Positions 9,164 through 17,510 of a DNA stretch of 64,000 nucleotides are shown piece after piece (position 1 is the first letter of the stretch; the number at the start of each line of letters is the position of its first letter). This DNA is from VXPQ01 sp965116435 (GTDB lineage Bacteria; Bacteroidota; Rhodothermia; Rhodothermales; VXPQ01), in assembly GCA_965116435.1 (NCBI GenBank), contig OZ220686.1, positions 2,046,001-2,110,000 on the forward strand, in the 5' to 3' direction. The notes below the pieces were generated by a model. The model was not told the DNA's origin. It ran no database searches and saw only the letters and a program-made list of their open reading frames with translations. Position numbers and translations under genes: made by a program.

Positions 9164-9757
9164 TTTATCTTCGAAGGTTGGTTGTCGGGATGCCCACAGA
9201 AGTGGGCTTATAACATACAATATACGAAACACCAAACTAGAAAGCAAATCCGTATCAATAATTTTTTTGTGTTTATACATCTTTACTCTTGATGTCATCA
9301 ATTCTTTATATACTACATATATTTTAAAAATAACTAAATAATCGCAAGAAAATGACTATAAAAATACTAAGTAAATAATTTCTAAATTAGTGTTAAGAAT
9401 TGATTGCAAAATGGGCGAAGAAAAAGGATACGGTACGATGTGTATGAGAAAGTTATAAAGAATCAGGAGACAAAAGAAAAAGTGTCTACTCCGAAGAATT
9501 GAGGAGGGCTATCTGCGTTGCTCCGAAGAAAAAGCGGGAATCGCCGAGAGTATAAATCGGGCTGTGTAATATTAGATATAAGTTCTTTGTTATGGGGATT
9601 ACATACCAAAGAGACCCCAAAATCCTTGCCTACGGTTGCTCCAAATCAGCATAATAATCGGCGTTACGCGTACCCGCTGCGCCCACACCGGACCTCCGCT
9701 ACATCGCCGCTATGGCGCGCTTGCTTATCTCGCTGAGCAGGCCCCCGGGTCCGGCCC
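9164..9757. other. AT-rich intergenic stretch upstream of the methyltransferase-nuclease gene
   Basis: About 590 bases with no convincing gene. Around 9300-9480 the DNA is strongly AT-rich (runs such as tatatactacatatatttt), in sharp contrast to the GC-rich chromosome. It probably holds the promoter of the methyltransferase-nuclease gene. By about 9660 the composition returns to the chromosomal norm, marking the likely right edge of an imported segment. Short open frames here show no codon bias or recognisable family. Confidence 0.55.
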
Positions 9758-10981
9758 CTACTCCATCCCCTCCCCCTCGCTCTCCCGCATTTCTTCCACC
9801 TCGACGGTCACGCTCCATTCGGGATGCGTAGCGGGCGCGGTTACCGCGTTGAGTACCTCGAAAACCAGTTGGTGCCGGAACCCCCGCTCACCCGTTTTTA
9901 CCTCCACCCAGGTCACGGCGTGCGGATCGAGGACGAGCAGGTCCGTCGCATCGGCAAAGGTGTATTCCGAACGGTTGCGCAGCATAAACGGCGCATCGGA
10001 CACGTTCTCGATGGCCACATGGAGCACTGAATTGTCCCTGCCGTACTCGGCGGCATGGATCGAAAGCGATGCGTCGATGAGCGGCAGTACATGCTCCGGC
10101 CTGCCGACCAGAATGTCCTTGTACCACGCCACGGTGCGCCGCATCCGGAGCGCTTCGGCGATGGCCTCGACAGAACGTTCCGTCGCAAAAACCAGCGTGG
10201 ACGACCGATGACCGCCGCCAGGCACGTCGAATGTCCAGTCTATCAGCCCGTGAATGTCCGACGTGCCGAGAATGGTCAGGTTATGGTCCAGGGCGATCTG
10301 GAGCGACTCCTCCGAATACCATTGCTCGTTGACCACTTCAATGCCGTGCAACAGCCCCTCGTCGATATACTGGCGATGCAGGTCGGTAAGTTCGGCGATC
10401 GCGTCCGGTTTTTGGGCCGGGTAACTTGGATGATTCCAGAATACGAACGCCCCCTGCCGTTCGGCTTCCCGAAGCGCATCGCCGGGGTCCTCCGTCAGCA
10501 CGGGGTTCACATCCTCCAGAAAGATGGCGTTCATATGGCCCGGCGGCATGGCCCGCGTAATCTCTGCGCCCCGCAACACGAGGAGCGGCTTGTCCTCCTC
10601 GCCCGCCTCTTCTTCCTCCATCTGTTCGCCGTCCGCGTTTTCCTGTGCATTCTCCACCATTCTTTCGACCACCCGCTCCGCCAGGTCGTAGCTCCGGTTG
10701 CGGTCCGGGTGGGGAATGTCTGCGCTATGCGGCTGGTATTCAAGATGATCCGTAATCGCCAGGCAATCCAGTCCGTCGCGCAGCGCTTCTTCCACCCGGA
10801 TGTTGGGCCAGACGCTCCCGTCCGAAAACACCGTGTGCGTGTGAAAATCGCAAACCAACGTATGGTATCCCGGCACATCCGGAAACTCGATGAGGCGGTG
10901 CGCGGCGGCGTCCTCCGCATGCTGCGCCGCCGCAGCCGGAACGATCAGGAAAAACAGGAACAGACAGAAAAAGCGTCGCAT
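9758..10981 (-). CDS. PHP-domain phosphoesterase, exported (Sb-PDE-like)
   Basis: A protein of 407 residues with a signal peptide (MRRFFCLFLFFLIVPAAAAQ). The PHP domain is recognisable by DFHTHTVFSDG (the H-x-H metal pair), LAITDHLEY, RGAEIT, FWNHPSY and LGTSDIHG, the ordered metal-binding motifs of this superfamily. These proteins use a tri-metal centre to hydrolyse phosphomono- or diesters. Exported bacterial PHP proteins of this layout are often annotated as Sb-PDE phosphodiesterases, but the substrate is unknown here. A Glu-rich insert (MEEEEAGEEDK) interrupts the domain near residue 140. The C-terminal part forms a beta-rich tail. The ATG at 10981 is preferred because it directly precedes the signal peptide. 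Confidence 0.85.
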   Translation of the reverse strand: MRRFFCLFLFFLIVPAAAAQHAEDAAAHRLIEFPDVPGYHTLVCDFHTHTVFSDGSVWPNIRVEEALRDGLDCLAITDHLEYQPHSADIPHPDRNRSYDLAERVVERMVENAQENADGEQMEEEEAGEEDKPLLVLRGAEITRAMPPGHMNAIFLEDVNPVLTEDPGDALREAERQGAFVFWNHPSYPAQKPDAIAELTDLHRQYIDEGLLHGIEVVNEQWYSEESLQIALDHNLTILGTSDIHGLIDWTFDVPGGGHRSSTLVFATERSVEAIAEALRMRRTVAWYKDILVGRPEHVLPLIDASLSIHAAEYGRDNSVLHVAIENVSDAPFMLRNRSEYTFADATDLLVLDPHAVTWVEVKTGERGFRHQLVFEVLNAVTAPATHPEWSVTVEVEEMRESEGEGME

Positions 10982-11111
10982 GGGAATAGGGTGCAGGGTT
11001 AGGAGATTATGTAATGATGGCGGGTCCTTGCGGGTTTCGGAATGCAACGAAGCGCTGCCCGCCGGGTCGGCCCCGTTTTGTTGAAATGTATGGATGTTCT
11101 GATTAAGGATA

Positions 11112-11154
11112 CTCTGATTAACTTCGCAAAGATCAGAGTATCTTTATTCTGCGT
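11112..11154. repeat. Solitary palindromic hairpin of the GGATGC repeat family
   Basis: The sequence GGATACTCTGATTAA...ATCAGAGTATC forms a hairpin with an 11-base stem and about a 14-base loop. It closely resembles one terminal hairpin of the full elements at 30854-31039 and 56471-56723 (CTCTGATTAAGTCCGCGAAGATCAGAG). It overlaps the last codons of the DUF3224 gene, so in that direction it could also act in transcript ending. Confidence 0.7.
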
Positions 11155-11557
11155 CTTCCGCGAATGTATAACGCAGGGTGAGCATATGTACGCCGTTCGC
11201 CGTACGGCTTATTTCCATTTCGCCCCGAAGCCCGGCCAATTCGCCCGTACCCGATCCGGGCACCACATTCCCGAACGAATGCGGCGGCATGTCCGGTCCC
11301 ATAATGCCTCCGTGCTGCAATACGAACGTGCCGGATCGTCCCGCAAGCACGCCCGTCACCCGCTCCGAAACGACATAGCCCGCGCCGGCTTTCGGATCGC
11401 TCAGCCCGCAAAAAAGTCCTTCGCCTGCGCTTTCCCCGGCGAGCTCTCCCTGAAATTTCTTCTGGATGGCGACGCGAACGAGCGCGGGACCTTCCGCCGG
11501 CTCGTCGCCGGGCGAGGGTTCCCATTTCGTGACGTCAAATGTACATGTGGCTTCCAT
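11144..11557 (-). CDS. DUF3224 domain-containing protein
   Basis: A cytoplasmic protein of about 137 residues starting MEATCTFDVTKWEPSPG. The pattern ALVRVAIQKKFQGELAGES...GYVVSERVTGVLAGRSGTFVLQHGGIM...VPGSGTGELAGLRG is typical of DUF3224, a small allene-oxide-cyclase-like beta-barrel family of unknown activity. Nothing in the context assigns a role: a PHP phosphoesterase lies downstream and a tandem-repeat spacer upstream. The start was placed at 11557 because upstream codons run into the repeat region and the tRNA. The 3' end overlaps a GGATGC-family hairpin. Confidence 0.85.
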   Translation of the reverse strand: MEATCTFDVTKWEPSPGDEPAEGPALVRVAIQKKFQGELAGESAGEGLFCGLSDPKAGAGYVVSERVTGVLAGRSGTFVLQHGGIMGPDMPPHSFGNVVPGSGTGELAGLRGEMEISRTANGVHMLTLRYTFAEDAE

Positions 11558-11728
11558 GGCGTGCGTTGGCCAACTATGAGGGGTGGTTCGGGTTCGTCGG
11601 ACCGCGTTTCCGGGGTTTGAGAGCGCCGGGCCAGCGATCTTGTCCCAATCTAACCCATAAGGACATCCCGTGCCCAAACGCACCCGAAGCACCCATAGCC
11701 CCGCCTTCAAGGCGAGCGTAGCGCCAAG

Positions 11729-11871
11729 AGTGCCAGGAGTGCCGGAGGGCGGCAAGAGCGCCGGAGGGCGGCAAGAGCGCCGGAGGGCGGCAAGAGCGCC
11801 GGAGGGCGGCAGGAGCGCCAAGGGCGGCAAGAGCGCCAGAGAGCGGCAAGAGCGCCAGAGAGCGGCAAGAT
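11729..11871. repeat. 19-bp tandem repeat array (VNTR), about 7 copies
   Basis: The unit is gccggagggcggcaagagc. Four near-identical copies run from about 11740 to 11815, followed by an 18-base variant (gccaagggcggcaagagc) and two gccagagagcggcaagagc copies. Degenerate units precede it near 11729. It lies in the roughly 360-base gap between the DUF3224 start and the tRNA, which otherwise holds no gene. The unit length is not a multiple of three, and the spacers are not unique, so it is neither coding nor CRISPR. Confidence 0.9.
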
Positions 11872-11919
11872 ACAACGCCGGAACGATTCCCGTCCCGGCG
11901 TCGCCGCATTCCCGGAAAG

Positions 11920-11992
11920 TGGGCCCGGTAGGGTTCGAACCTACGACCAATGGATTATGAGTCCACTGCTCTAACCACTGAGCTACGGGCCC
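11920..11992 (-). tRNA. tRNA with CAT anticodon, probably tRNA-Ile2 (lysidine type)
   Basis: A 73-nt cloverleaf. The acceptor stem is GGGCCCG/CGGGCCC, the D-arm TAGCTCAGTGGTTAGAGCA, the anticodon arm GGACTCATAATCC with anticodon CAT, and the T-arm GTAGGTTCGAACCCTAC. The pattern TTAGAGCAG...GACTCATAATC...TTGGTCG closely matches E. coli ileX/ileY, in which C34 is changed to lysidine to read AUA. This is why Ile2 is preferred over elongator Met. The discriminator is A and no CCA is encoded; the next bases are CTT. Confidence 0.88.
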
Positions 11993-12121
11993 GGATTTGT
12001 ACGGCATACGTTATGGTGCGATACGTATCGTACGTATGGACGTAATCAGCCTGTCCTGCAGTAGAGACAAGCAGGAAACGGGATCATACCACGATCCGGC
12101 CTCTTGTGATCCAGCGCCGCC

Positions 12122-12233
12122 GTACGATCCTGCTATGCGCCAAATGCATTGCGCAATCAAGGGTATGCTTCAGGCGGTTGGCTACGTCATCTATCTGGTA
12201 CGATCCCGCTACGCGCCAAATGCATTGCGCAAT
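12122..12233. repeat. Direct repeat duplicating the 3' end of the isomerase gene
   Basis: The 36-base sequence at 12122-12157 (gtacgatcctgctatgcgcc then aaatgcattgcgcaat) recurs at 12198-12233 with only two differences. The second copy is the authentic 3' end of the downstream-reading isomerase gene, encoding its last residues and stop. The first lies 40 bases beyond the stop codon. The 216-base spacer between the tRNA and the isomerase stop contains no other feature that I can see. Confidence 0.85.
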
Positions 12234-13156
12234 AGCGCCAGACTTGTAGGAATCGCCGAGGCGGGGTCTTCGGTCCCCTCGAATTCCAGCGAAACATACC
12301 CCCGAAATCCCGCATCGCGCATGATGTTCGCAATGCGGTCGTAATCCAGGTCGAGCGTATACCATGTGCCGCCGCCGTAATAGGTCTTGGCCTGCACAAG
12401 CACTGCGTACGGCGCCAGCATGGCCAGTTTGTCGTACGGGTCCTCCAGAAAATTGCCCGTATCGAGGGTTACCTGAAGCCAGGGCGAATCAATGGCGCGC
12501 ACGATGCGGAGGACTCCTTCGGGCGTCCGTCCGAGTCCCCAGTGATTCTCCAGCCCCAGCACAACGCCCCGCTCCGCAGCATGCTCGACGCAGGAGCCGA
12601 TGGCGTCGATGACCCATCCGAACGCCTCCTCGTCCGTATGTCCTTCCAGCGGCGGTTCGATGCCCCTGTTGGCCATCAAGGCGTCGAACGATTCGCTCGT
12701 ACCCCAGCGTCCCGTATTGATGCGCATGGTGGGAATCCCCAGCGCGGCGGCGATATCAATCTGGTGCTTGGTCCTGTCCACATTCTCCTGGCGCTTCGCC
12801 GCATCCGGCGACACGAAGCCCTGATGGGTGGAAAATCCCATCAGGTCCAGGCCGGATTCAATGGCCTTGCGCTTGAGCATCTGCAGGTGGGCGTTCTCCT
12901 CGGACCCCATCTGAATATGGAGAATCTCCACGCCGTCGAAGCCCATGTCCGCGGCCTGTTCGATGCAGGAAGCGATCGGATAATCCTCCCGGTCTCCGGC
13001 GAAACGCCAGAATGAATACGTGGATACGCCGATCCGGTTACCCGGTTTGCGGCCCAGTTCCGCCATCGGGGCAAGGGCTTGGGCGGGCGCGGCGGCGCCC
13101 AGGCCGAGCAGTCCGCTCGCCGCAACGGCGCGACGGACAAAATTTCTACGGTGCAT
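12209..13156 (-). CDS. Exported sugar phosphate isomerase/epimerase (xylose isomerase-like TIM barrel)
   Basis: A protein of about 315 residues. Its N-terminus, MHRRNFVRRAVAASGLLGLG, is a twin-arginine-like signal ending AQA. The barrel contains IGVSTYSFWRFAGDR, DMGFDGVEILHIQM, MRINTGRW, VVLGLENHWGLGRTPEGVLRI (catalytic Glu/His), LQVTLDTGNF and YVSLEFEGTEDP, the metal-ligand pattern of AP_endonuc_2/xylose-isomerase-like proteins. Such proteins isomerise or epimerise sugars, often in periplasmic sugar catabolism of marine bacteria. The substrate is unknown. The ATG at 13156 was chosen because it begins the Tat-like signal. The last codons are duplicated downstream (see the repeat entry). Confidence 0.85.
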   Translation of the reverse strand: MHRRNFVRRAVAASGLLGLGAAAPAQALAPMAELGRKPGNRIGVSTYSFWRFAGDREDYPIASCIEQAADMGFDGVEILHIQMGSEENAHLQMLKRKAIESGLDLMGFSTHQGFVSPDAAKRQENVDRTKHQIDIAAALGIPTMRINTGRWGTSESFDALMANRGIEPPLEGHTDEEAFGWVIDAIGSCVEHAAERGVVLGLENHWGLGRTPEGVLRIVRAIDSPWLQVTLDTGNFLEDPYDKLAMLAPYAVLVQAKTYYGGGTWYTLDLDYDRIANIMRDAGFRGYVSLEFEGTEDPASAIPTSLALLRNAFGA

Positions 13157-13530
13157 AACGTGTGCTTGTCGTATGGTTCGTGGAATCGGCAACGCCATCG
13201 CTACATAGCGTTCACGGATACGTCTTGGATGCGCTCCATGTTCGCATGCCTTGCGAACACGCCCGCTTTCGGGCCGTTCTGCGTCGCAAGCAACCTCGGC
13301 CCTGTCTGCAAAAAATGGGTTAAAAATCTAAATTTCTGGGCATTTGGACGCATATTTCCCTAAATTAGTTAAGAGATTTGTGCTATACAGGCCAAATTAT
13401 TTGCCCATTGCAAGAATGCGCGGATGACAGTGGACTTGATCCGCGCAGCCTTTAAGGCATCATGACCGACCGCCGGGCAGATCATTGCGTATCCCGACTC
13501 CTCCGCCTCCACAAAACGCCATGAATCGCC
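13157..13530. promoter_or_regulatory. Divergent intergenic region between isomerase and lrp-like gene
   Basis: About 370 bases without a gene. It contains an AT-rich segment (13310-13400) that is the best place for promoters of the divergent isomerase and regulator genes. A hairpin TGCGCGGAT...ATCCGCGCA lies at 13417-13447. Its loop (gacagtggactt) resembles the loop of the GGATGC-family hairpins, so it may be a diverged member. No -33/-7 elements could be assigned with confidence. Confidence 0.45.
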
Positions 13531-14007
13531 ATGTATCGAATCGACGACATCGATGTCACCATCCTTAATTTGCTGCAGGACAGCGGAAGGATGAAGCGCA
13601 ACGCCATTGCGGAAATCGTAGGCTTGTCCGTCCCCTCGATCAGCGAGCGTATGCGCAAACTGGAAGAACGCGGGGTCATCACAGGGTATCACGCCGTGCT
13701 TGCGCCCAAGCGATTCCACATTGACATTACCGCGTTTATCCGCATAACCGTGGACGGATCCTCAAACTACGACAATTTTGTAAATGAGGCGCTCGTGTAC
13801 CCGGAAGTCCAGGAGGTGCACTCCATTACCGGGGAAGGAAGCCACCTGCTAAAGGTGCGCGTGCCGAACACCACAAAACTCGAACAACTCCTCGGGAAGC
13901 TTCAGTCGCTGCCCGGGGTGTATAATACCTCAACCAACATTGTGCTGAGCACCTTCAAGGAATCGAGGCACATCAAGCCGTATACGACCGACATTGCGGA
14001 AAATTAA
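13531..14007 (+). CDS. Lrp/AsnC family transcriptional regulator
   Basis: A protein of 158 residues. An N-terminal winged HTH (DDIDVTILNLLQDSGRMKRN AIAEIVGLSVPSISERMRKL) is followed by the linker EERGVITGYHAVLAPKRF and a RAM/AsnC ligand domain (VQEVHSITGEGSHLLKVRV). Family members form octamers that sense amino acids and control nitrogen or amino-acid genes. It lies 70 bases upstream of glnN on the same strand, so control of glutamine synthetase and self-regulation are likely, but this is inference. The length is typical. Confidence 0.93.
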   Translation: MYRIDDIDVTILNLLQDSGRMKRNAIAEIVGLSVPSISERMRKLEERGVITGYHAVLAPKRFHIDITAFIRITVDGSSNYDNFVNEALVYPEVQEVHSITGEGSHLLKVRVPNTTKLEQLLGKLQSLPGVYNTSTNIVLSTFKESRHIKPYTTDIAEN

Positions 14008-14077
14008 CCGCCATTTCTTTCGTACTGCGCAAGGCCTGCCACATACCCTACCCTGCTTCACCAAACAAAAGAACGTT

Positions 14078-16255
14078 ATGTCCAGGCTAATGGATGATTA
14101 CAACGTAAAAGCCGCGACCAAATTCGTGCCGGGCGCCAAAGCGCCGGTTCTCCCCATAGACATTGAGGAAATCTTCGGGGAGAATGTTTTCGGCCTGGAG
14201 GCCATGAAAAGCCGGCTTCCGAAGTCGGTCTACAAACGGCTTCTGGCCACCATCGAAAACAACGAGCCCGTCGATCCGACCGTGGCGGACACCGTGGCGA
14301 CCGCCATGAAAGAATGGGCCAGAGAACGCGGCGGAACGCACTTTACGCACTGGTTCCAGCCCCTGACCGGCTCCACCGCCGAAAAGCACGACAGCTTCAT
14401 TACCCCGAACAAAGGCGGCGGCGCCATTGCGGAATTTTCGGGGAGTAACCTGATACAGGGCGAACCGGACGCCTCGAGTTTCCCCAGCGGGGGCTTGCGC
14501 GCTACCTTCGAAGCGCGCGGCTATACGGCATGGGATCCCACCTCGCCCGCGTTCCTCATCGAGAACAAGAACGGCGCCTATATGTCGATTCCCACGGCGT
14601 TTACGTCCTGGACCGGCGAGGCGCTGGACTACAAGATTCCGCTGCTGCGCTCTATTGCCGCGCTGGATGCGTCCGCCCGGCGCGCCCTGAAATTGTTCGG
14701 CGTAAACGACGTGCGGAACGTGTATTCCACGGTCGGCGCCGAGCAGGAATATTTCCTGATCGACGAGGAATATTATTACCGTCGCCCGGACCTCGTAACG
14801 ACGGGCCGCACCCTCATCGGCGCCAAGCCGCCCAAGGGACACGAACTGGACGATCATTATTTCGGGACCATCGAAGACCGGGTCCTGTCGTGCATGCTCG
14901 AAACGGAACGGGAGCTGTACCGCCTCGGGGTGCCCGTCAAAACGCGCCACAACGAAGTCGCGCCGAGCCAGTACGAAATCGCGCCGATCTTCGAAAATTC
15001 GAACCTGGGCGCCGATCACCAGCACCTGCTCATGCTCATGCTGCAGAAGACGGCTCGCAAGTACGGCCTCGTCTGCCTGATGCACGAGAAACCGTTCGAC
15101 GGACTGAACGGATCGGGCAAGCACAACAACTGGTCCATGTCCACGAATACGGGCTTGAACCTGCTTGATCCGGGGGACGATCCTTCCCATAATTTGCGGT
15201 TCCTGTTCTTCTGCGCTGCCGTAATCCGGGCGGTATTCAAGCATCAGGACCTGCTGCGCATCGCGGTGGCGACCGCCGGCAACGATCATCGGCTGGGCGC
15301 CAACGAAGCGCCGCCGGCCATTTTGAGCGTGTTCCTCGGCGAAGCCCTGTACGACATCTTCGACAGGATTGCGGAAGGCTCGGCCATGTCGAACAAGGAG
15401 GGTGGTTTTCTCGGACTCGGGAGCCCGGTCCTGCCGCACTTGCCGCGCCACTCGGGCGACCGCAACCGCACGTCTCCGTTCGCGTTCACGGGCAACAAGT
15501 TCGAATTCCGCGCCGTCGGGTCCAACCAGACGATCTCGCTTTCGAACACGGTGCTCAACGTAGCCATGGCGGATGCGCTGGACGACCTGTCCGCAAGCCT
15601 GCAAGCCAATCTGGACGGCGGCGCCGCGTTCGAGCAAGCCTTATTAGAGACGCTTCAGGCATCCACGCTGGAAACGAAAACCATCCTGTTCGAGGGGGAC
15701 AACTACTCGGCGGAATGGCATGCCGAAGCCGAACGCCGCGGTCTGCTGAACTTGCCCACGACCGTCGACGCGCTCGAAAGAATGCTCGACGAGAAAAACA
15801 TAGCGCTCTTCGAAAAGGCGAACGTGCTTTCGGAGAAGGAACTCCGCAGCCGGCATGAAATCTGGCTTGAGCAGTACGTCATTACGGTCAATATCGAGGC
15901 AGAGACCACGCAGGCCATGGCCGAAACGATGGTGCTCCCCGCCGCGGCGAAATATTTCGGGGGCCTGACGAAGAGCCTTACGCAAGCCGCGCAGGTTGGC
16001 GTTTCCTCCAGCGGCATGCAGGCGACGGCTTCCGCAACCGGCGCCCTCATCGACGAGCTGCGCGAAGCCCTCGATCAGCTGAAGGCGGTGAACATGACGC
16101 ATATCGAGGACGGACACGCCCACGCCGTGCACATGCGCGACAAGGTCATTCCGGCGATGGACGCCGTGCGGCTCGCATGCGACAAGCTCGAACGCGTGGT
16201 GCCGAACGAATTGTGGCCGGTGCCGACCTACCGGGAAATGCTGTTCATCCGATAA
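14078..16255 (+). CDS. glnN: Type III glutamine synthetase (GSIII)
   Basis: An enzyme of about 725 residues that makes glutamine from glutamate, ammonia and ATP. The length and the N-terminal VFGLEAMKSRLPKSVYKRL separate GSIII from the shorter GSI and GSII. Core motifs are visible: GAEQEYFLID (metal glutamates), RHNEVAPSQYEIAPIFE, EKPFDGLNGSGKHNNWS (the ammonia/glutamate site) and FRAVGSNQTISLSNTVLN. The C-terminal helical extension also fits. GSIII is common in Bacteroidota and cyanobacteria. The ATG at 14078 (MSRLMDDYNVKAATKFVPGA) was chosen since upstream codons look non-coding. The Lrp-like gene just upstream is the probable regulator. Confidence 0.96.
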   Translation: MSRLMDDYNVKAATKFVPGAKAPVLPIDIEEIFGENVFGLEAMKSRLPKSVYKRLLATIENNEPVDPTVADTVATAMKEWARERGGTHFTHWFQPLTGSTAEKHDSFITPNKGGGAIAEFSGSNLIQGEPDASSFPSGGLRATFEARGYTAWDPTSPAFLIENKNGAYMSIPTAFTSWTGEALDYKIPLLRSIAALDASARRALKLFGVNDVRNVYSTVGAEQEYFLIDEEYYYRRPDLVTTGRTLIGAKPPKGHELDDHYFGTIEDRVLSCMLETERELYRLGVPVKTRHNEVAPSQYEIAPIFENSNLGADHQHLLMLMLQKTARKYGLVCLMHEKPFDGLNGSGKHNNWSMSTNTGLNLLDPGDDPSHNLRFLFFCAAVIRAVFKHQDLLRIAVATAGNDHRLGANEAPPAILSVFLGEALYDIFDRIAEGSAMSNKEGGFLGLGSPVLPHLPRHSGDRNRTSPFAFTGNKFEFRAVGSNQTISLSNTVLNVAMADALDDLSASLQANLDGGAAFEQALLETLQASTLETKTILFEGDNYSAEWHAEAERRGLLNLPTTVDALERMLDEKNIALFEKANVLSEKELRSRHEIWLEQYVITVNIEAETTQAMAETMVLPAAAKYFGGLTKSLTQAAQVGVSSSGMQATASATGALIDELREALDQLKAVNMTHIEDGHAHAVHMRDKVIPAMDAVRLACDKLERVVPNELWPVPTYREMLFIR

Positions 16256-16349
16256 GATCGGACAAGGCGTCGGGCCGGATTGCTTGCGTCGCGCGGCGAT
16301 CCGGCCCGAACGCTTCCGGGCCGTTCCAAACGCCCGAAAACGCCCGAAA

Positions 16350-17510
16350 CTACCTGGCGCGGGCGTCTATAGGCACGGCGTCCAGCACGTCGTCGCCATT
16401 GACGAGCCATGCGGTTTCGTGCAGGTGCATGCATACGCAGGCATGATTCGGCACGAACCGGATGCGGTCTCCCACTTCGAGGGTCGATCCGCCGGGCACG
16501 TCGATCCAGGCATGTTCTTCGGAAAGCGCGGCGATGCGGGCATGCGGCAACGGCTCCATGCGGCGGGCGTCGTACAGCAACTGCCCATAGCCGTCCGTCA
16601 GGGCTCCCTGATCCGTTGCGACGGTTTTAGAACCGGCGTCGGCGAACAGCTGCTCCTTTCCCGAGGCCGTACGCCGTCGACTCACCACGGTGGTCAGCGC
16701 CGTAAGCGCACAGTCCTGTAAGGTCGCCGCGCCCAGCGCCGCCTGCATGGCGTCGTGAAAAATATAGTTGCCGGGGCGAATCTCGGTAATGCGGAATCCT
16801 CCGGCCTGCCTGTTTTCGAAGGCATGCATCGTGGGCGTCGAGCCGATGCTTATTTCAAAGGAATCCGGGTCCGCAAGCCCTGCCTCCTGCAGGCGCCCGG
16901 CAAACCGGAGCATGGCGTCCCGTTCGTGTCGGGCCACACTTCGGAGCGCTTCTTCCTTGGAGACGCCTTCCGGCGGGCCCTTGTAGACCTGTCCGGCGTG
17001 CGTAAGAATTCCGGCGAGACGTATTCCGGGGGATTCGGCGATTGTGCGCGCAAGCGCCACCGCGCGCGCATCTTCCGGGTCTACGCCACAGCGATGCTGC
17101 CCCACATCCACTTCGATCAACACGTCGGCGGGAGCGCGGGCGGGCGCAAAGAAAGCGGAAGCGGCTTGTGCGCCGGCGACGGTGTCGATACAGAAAGAAA
17201 CGTCGGCGTGGGTGCGCAAGCTGGCTATGCGCTCCAGTCTGCCCTGCCCGATCACAGGATACGCAATGCGTATATCGTCAAAACCGGCGCGTACAAAGCA
17301 TTCCGCTTCGCCTGTGGTCGCCACGGTAACGCCGCGTGCGCCGGCATCCCGTTGCATGCGGCCCAGCCGCGTGGACTTGTGCGTTTTGATGTGGGGACGC
17401 AAGCGAACTCCCTGCGCGTTGGCGCGGGCCTGCATCGCCGAAATATTCGCCGTCAGGCGAGACTGCTCGATCAGCAGGCAAGGCGTGGGGAGATCGTTCA
17501 GCGCGGTCAT
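16350..17510 (-). CDS. D-threonine aldolase / D-serine dehydratase-like PLP enzyme (DSD1 family)
   Basis: A protein of 386 residues with an alanine-racemase-type PLP barrel. RPHIKTHKS near residue 40 bears the PLP lysine, and FCIDTVAGAQ, VLIEVDVGQHRCGV and GILTHAGQVYKG follow the family order. The C-terminal beta domain has VPNHACVCMHLHE, the His/Cys pair that binds the activating metal in DSD1-type D-serine dehydratases and D-threonine aldolases. It should cleave a beta-hydroxy-D-amino acid, but the exact substrate cannot be told. It begins one base away from the atpC stop codon on the same strand, so it is probably read with the ATP synthase genes without any obvious functional link. Confidence 0.88.
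   Translation of the reverse strand: MTALNDLPTPCLLIEQSRLTANISAMQARANAQGVRLRPHIKTHKSTRLGRMQRDAGARGVTVATTGEAECFVRAGFDDIRIAYPVIGQGRLERIASLRTHADVSFCIDTVAGAQAASAFFAPARAPADVLIEVDVGQHRCGVDPEDARAVALARTIAESPGIRLAGILTHAGQVYKGPPEGVSKEEALRSVARHERDAMLRFAGRLQEAGLADPDSFEISIGSTPTMHAFENRQAGGFRITEIRPGNYIFHDAMQAALGAATLQDCALTALTTVVSRRRTASGKEQLFADAGSKTVATDQGALTDGYGQLLYDARRMEPLPHARIAALSEEHAWIDVPGGSTLEVGDRIRFVPNHACVCMHLHETAWLVNGDDVLDAVPIDARAR

Noticed and set aside
9518..9736. 72-codon open frame in the AT-rich gap
   Set aside because: No ribosome-binding site, no codon bias and no recognisable family. It crosses the change from AT-rich to GC-rich DNA.
11729..11871. Possible CRISPR array
   Set aside because: Repeat units are contiguous without unique spacers and no cas genes are nearby. 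It is a minisatellite.
11920..11992. Elongator tRNA-Met
   Set aside because: The CAT anticodon allows it, but the D-arm and anticodon-arm sequences match tRNA-Ile2 (ileX) much better. Presence of tilS elsewhere would be needed for proof.
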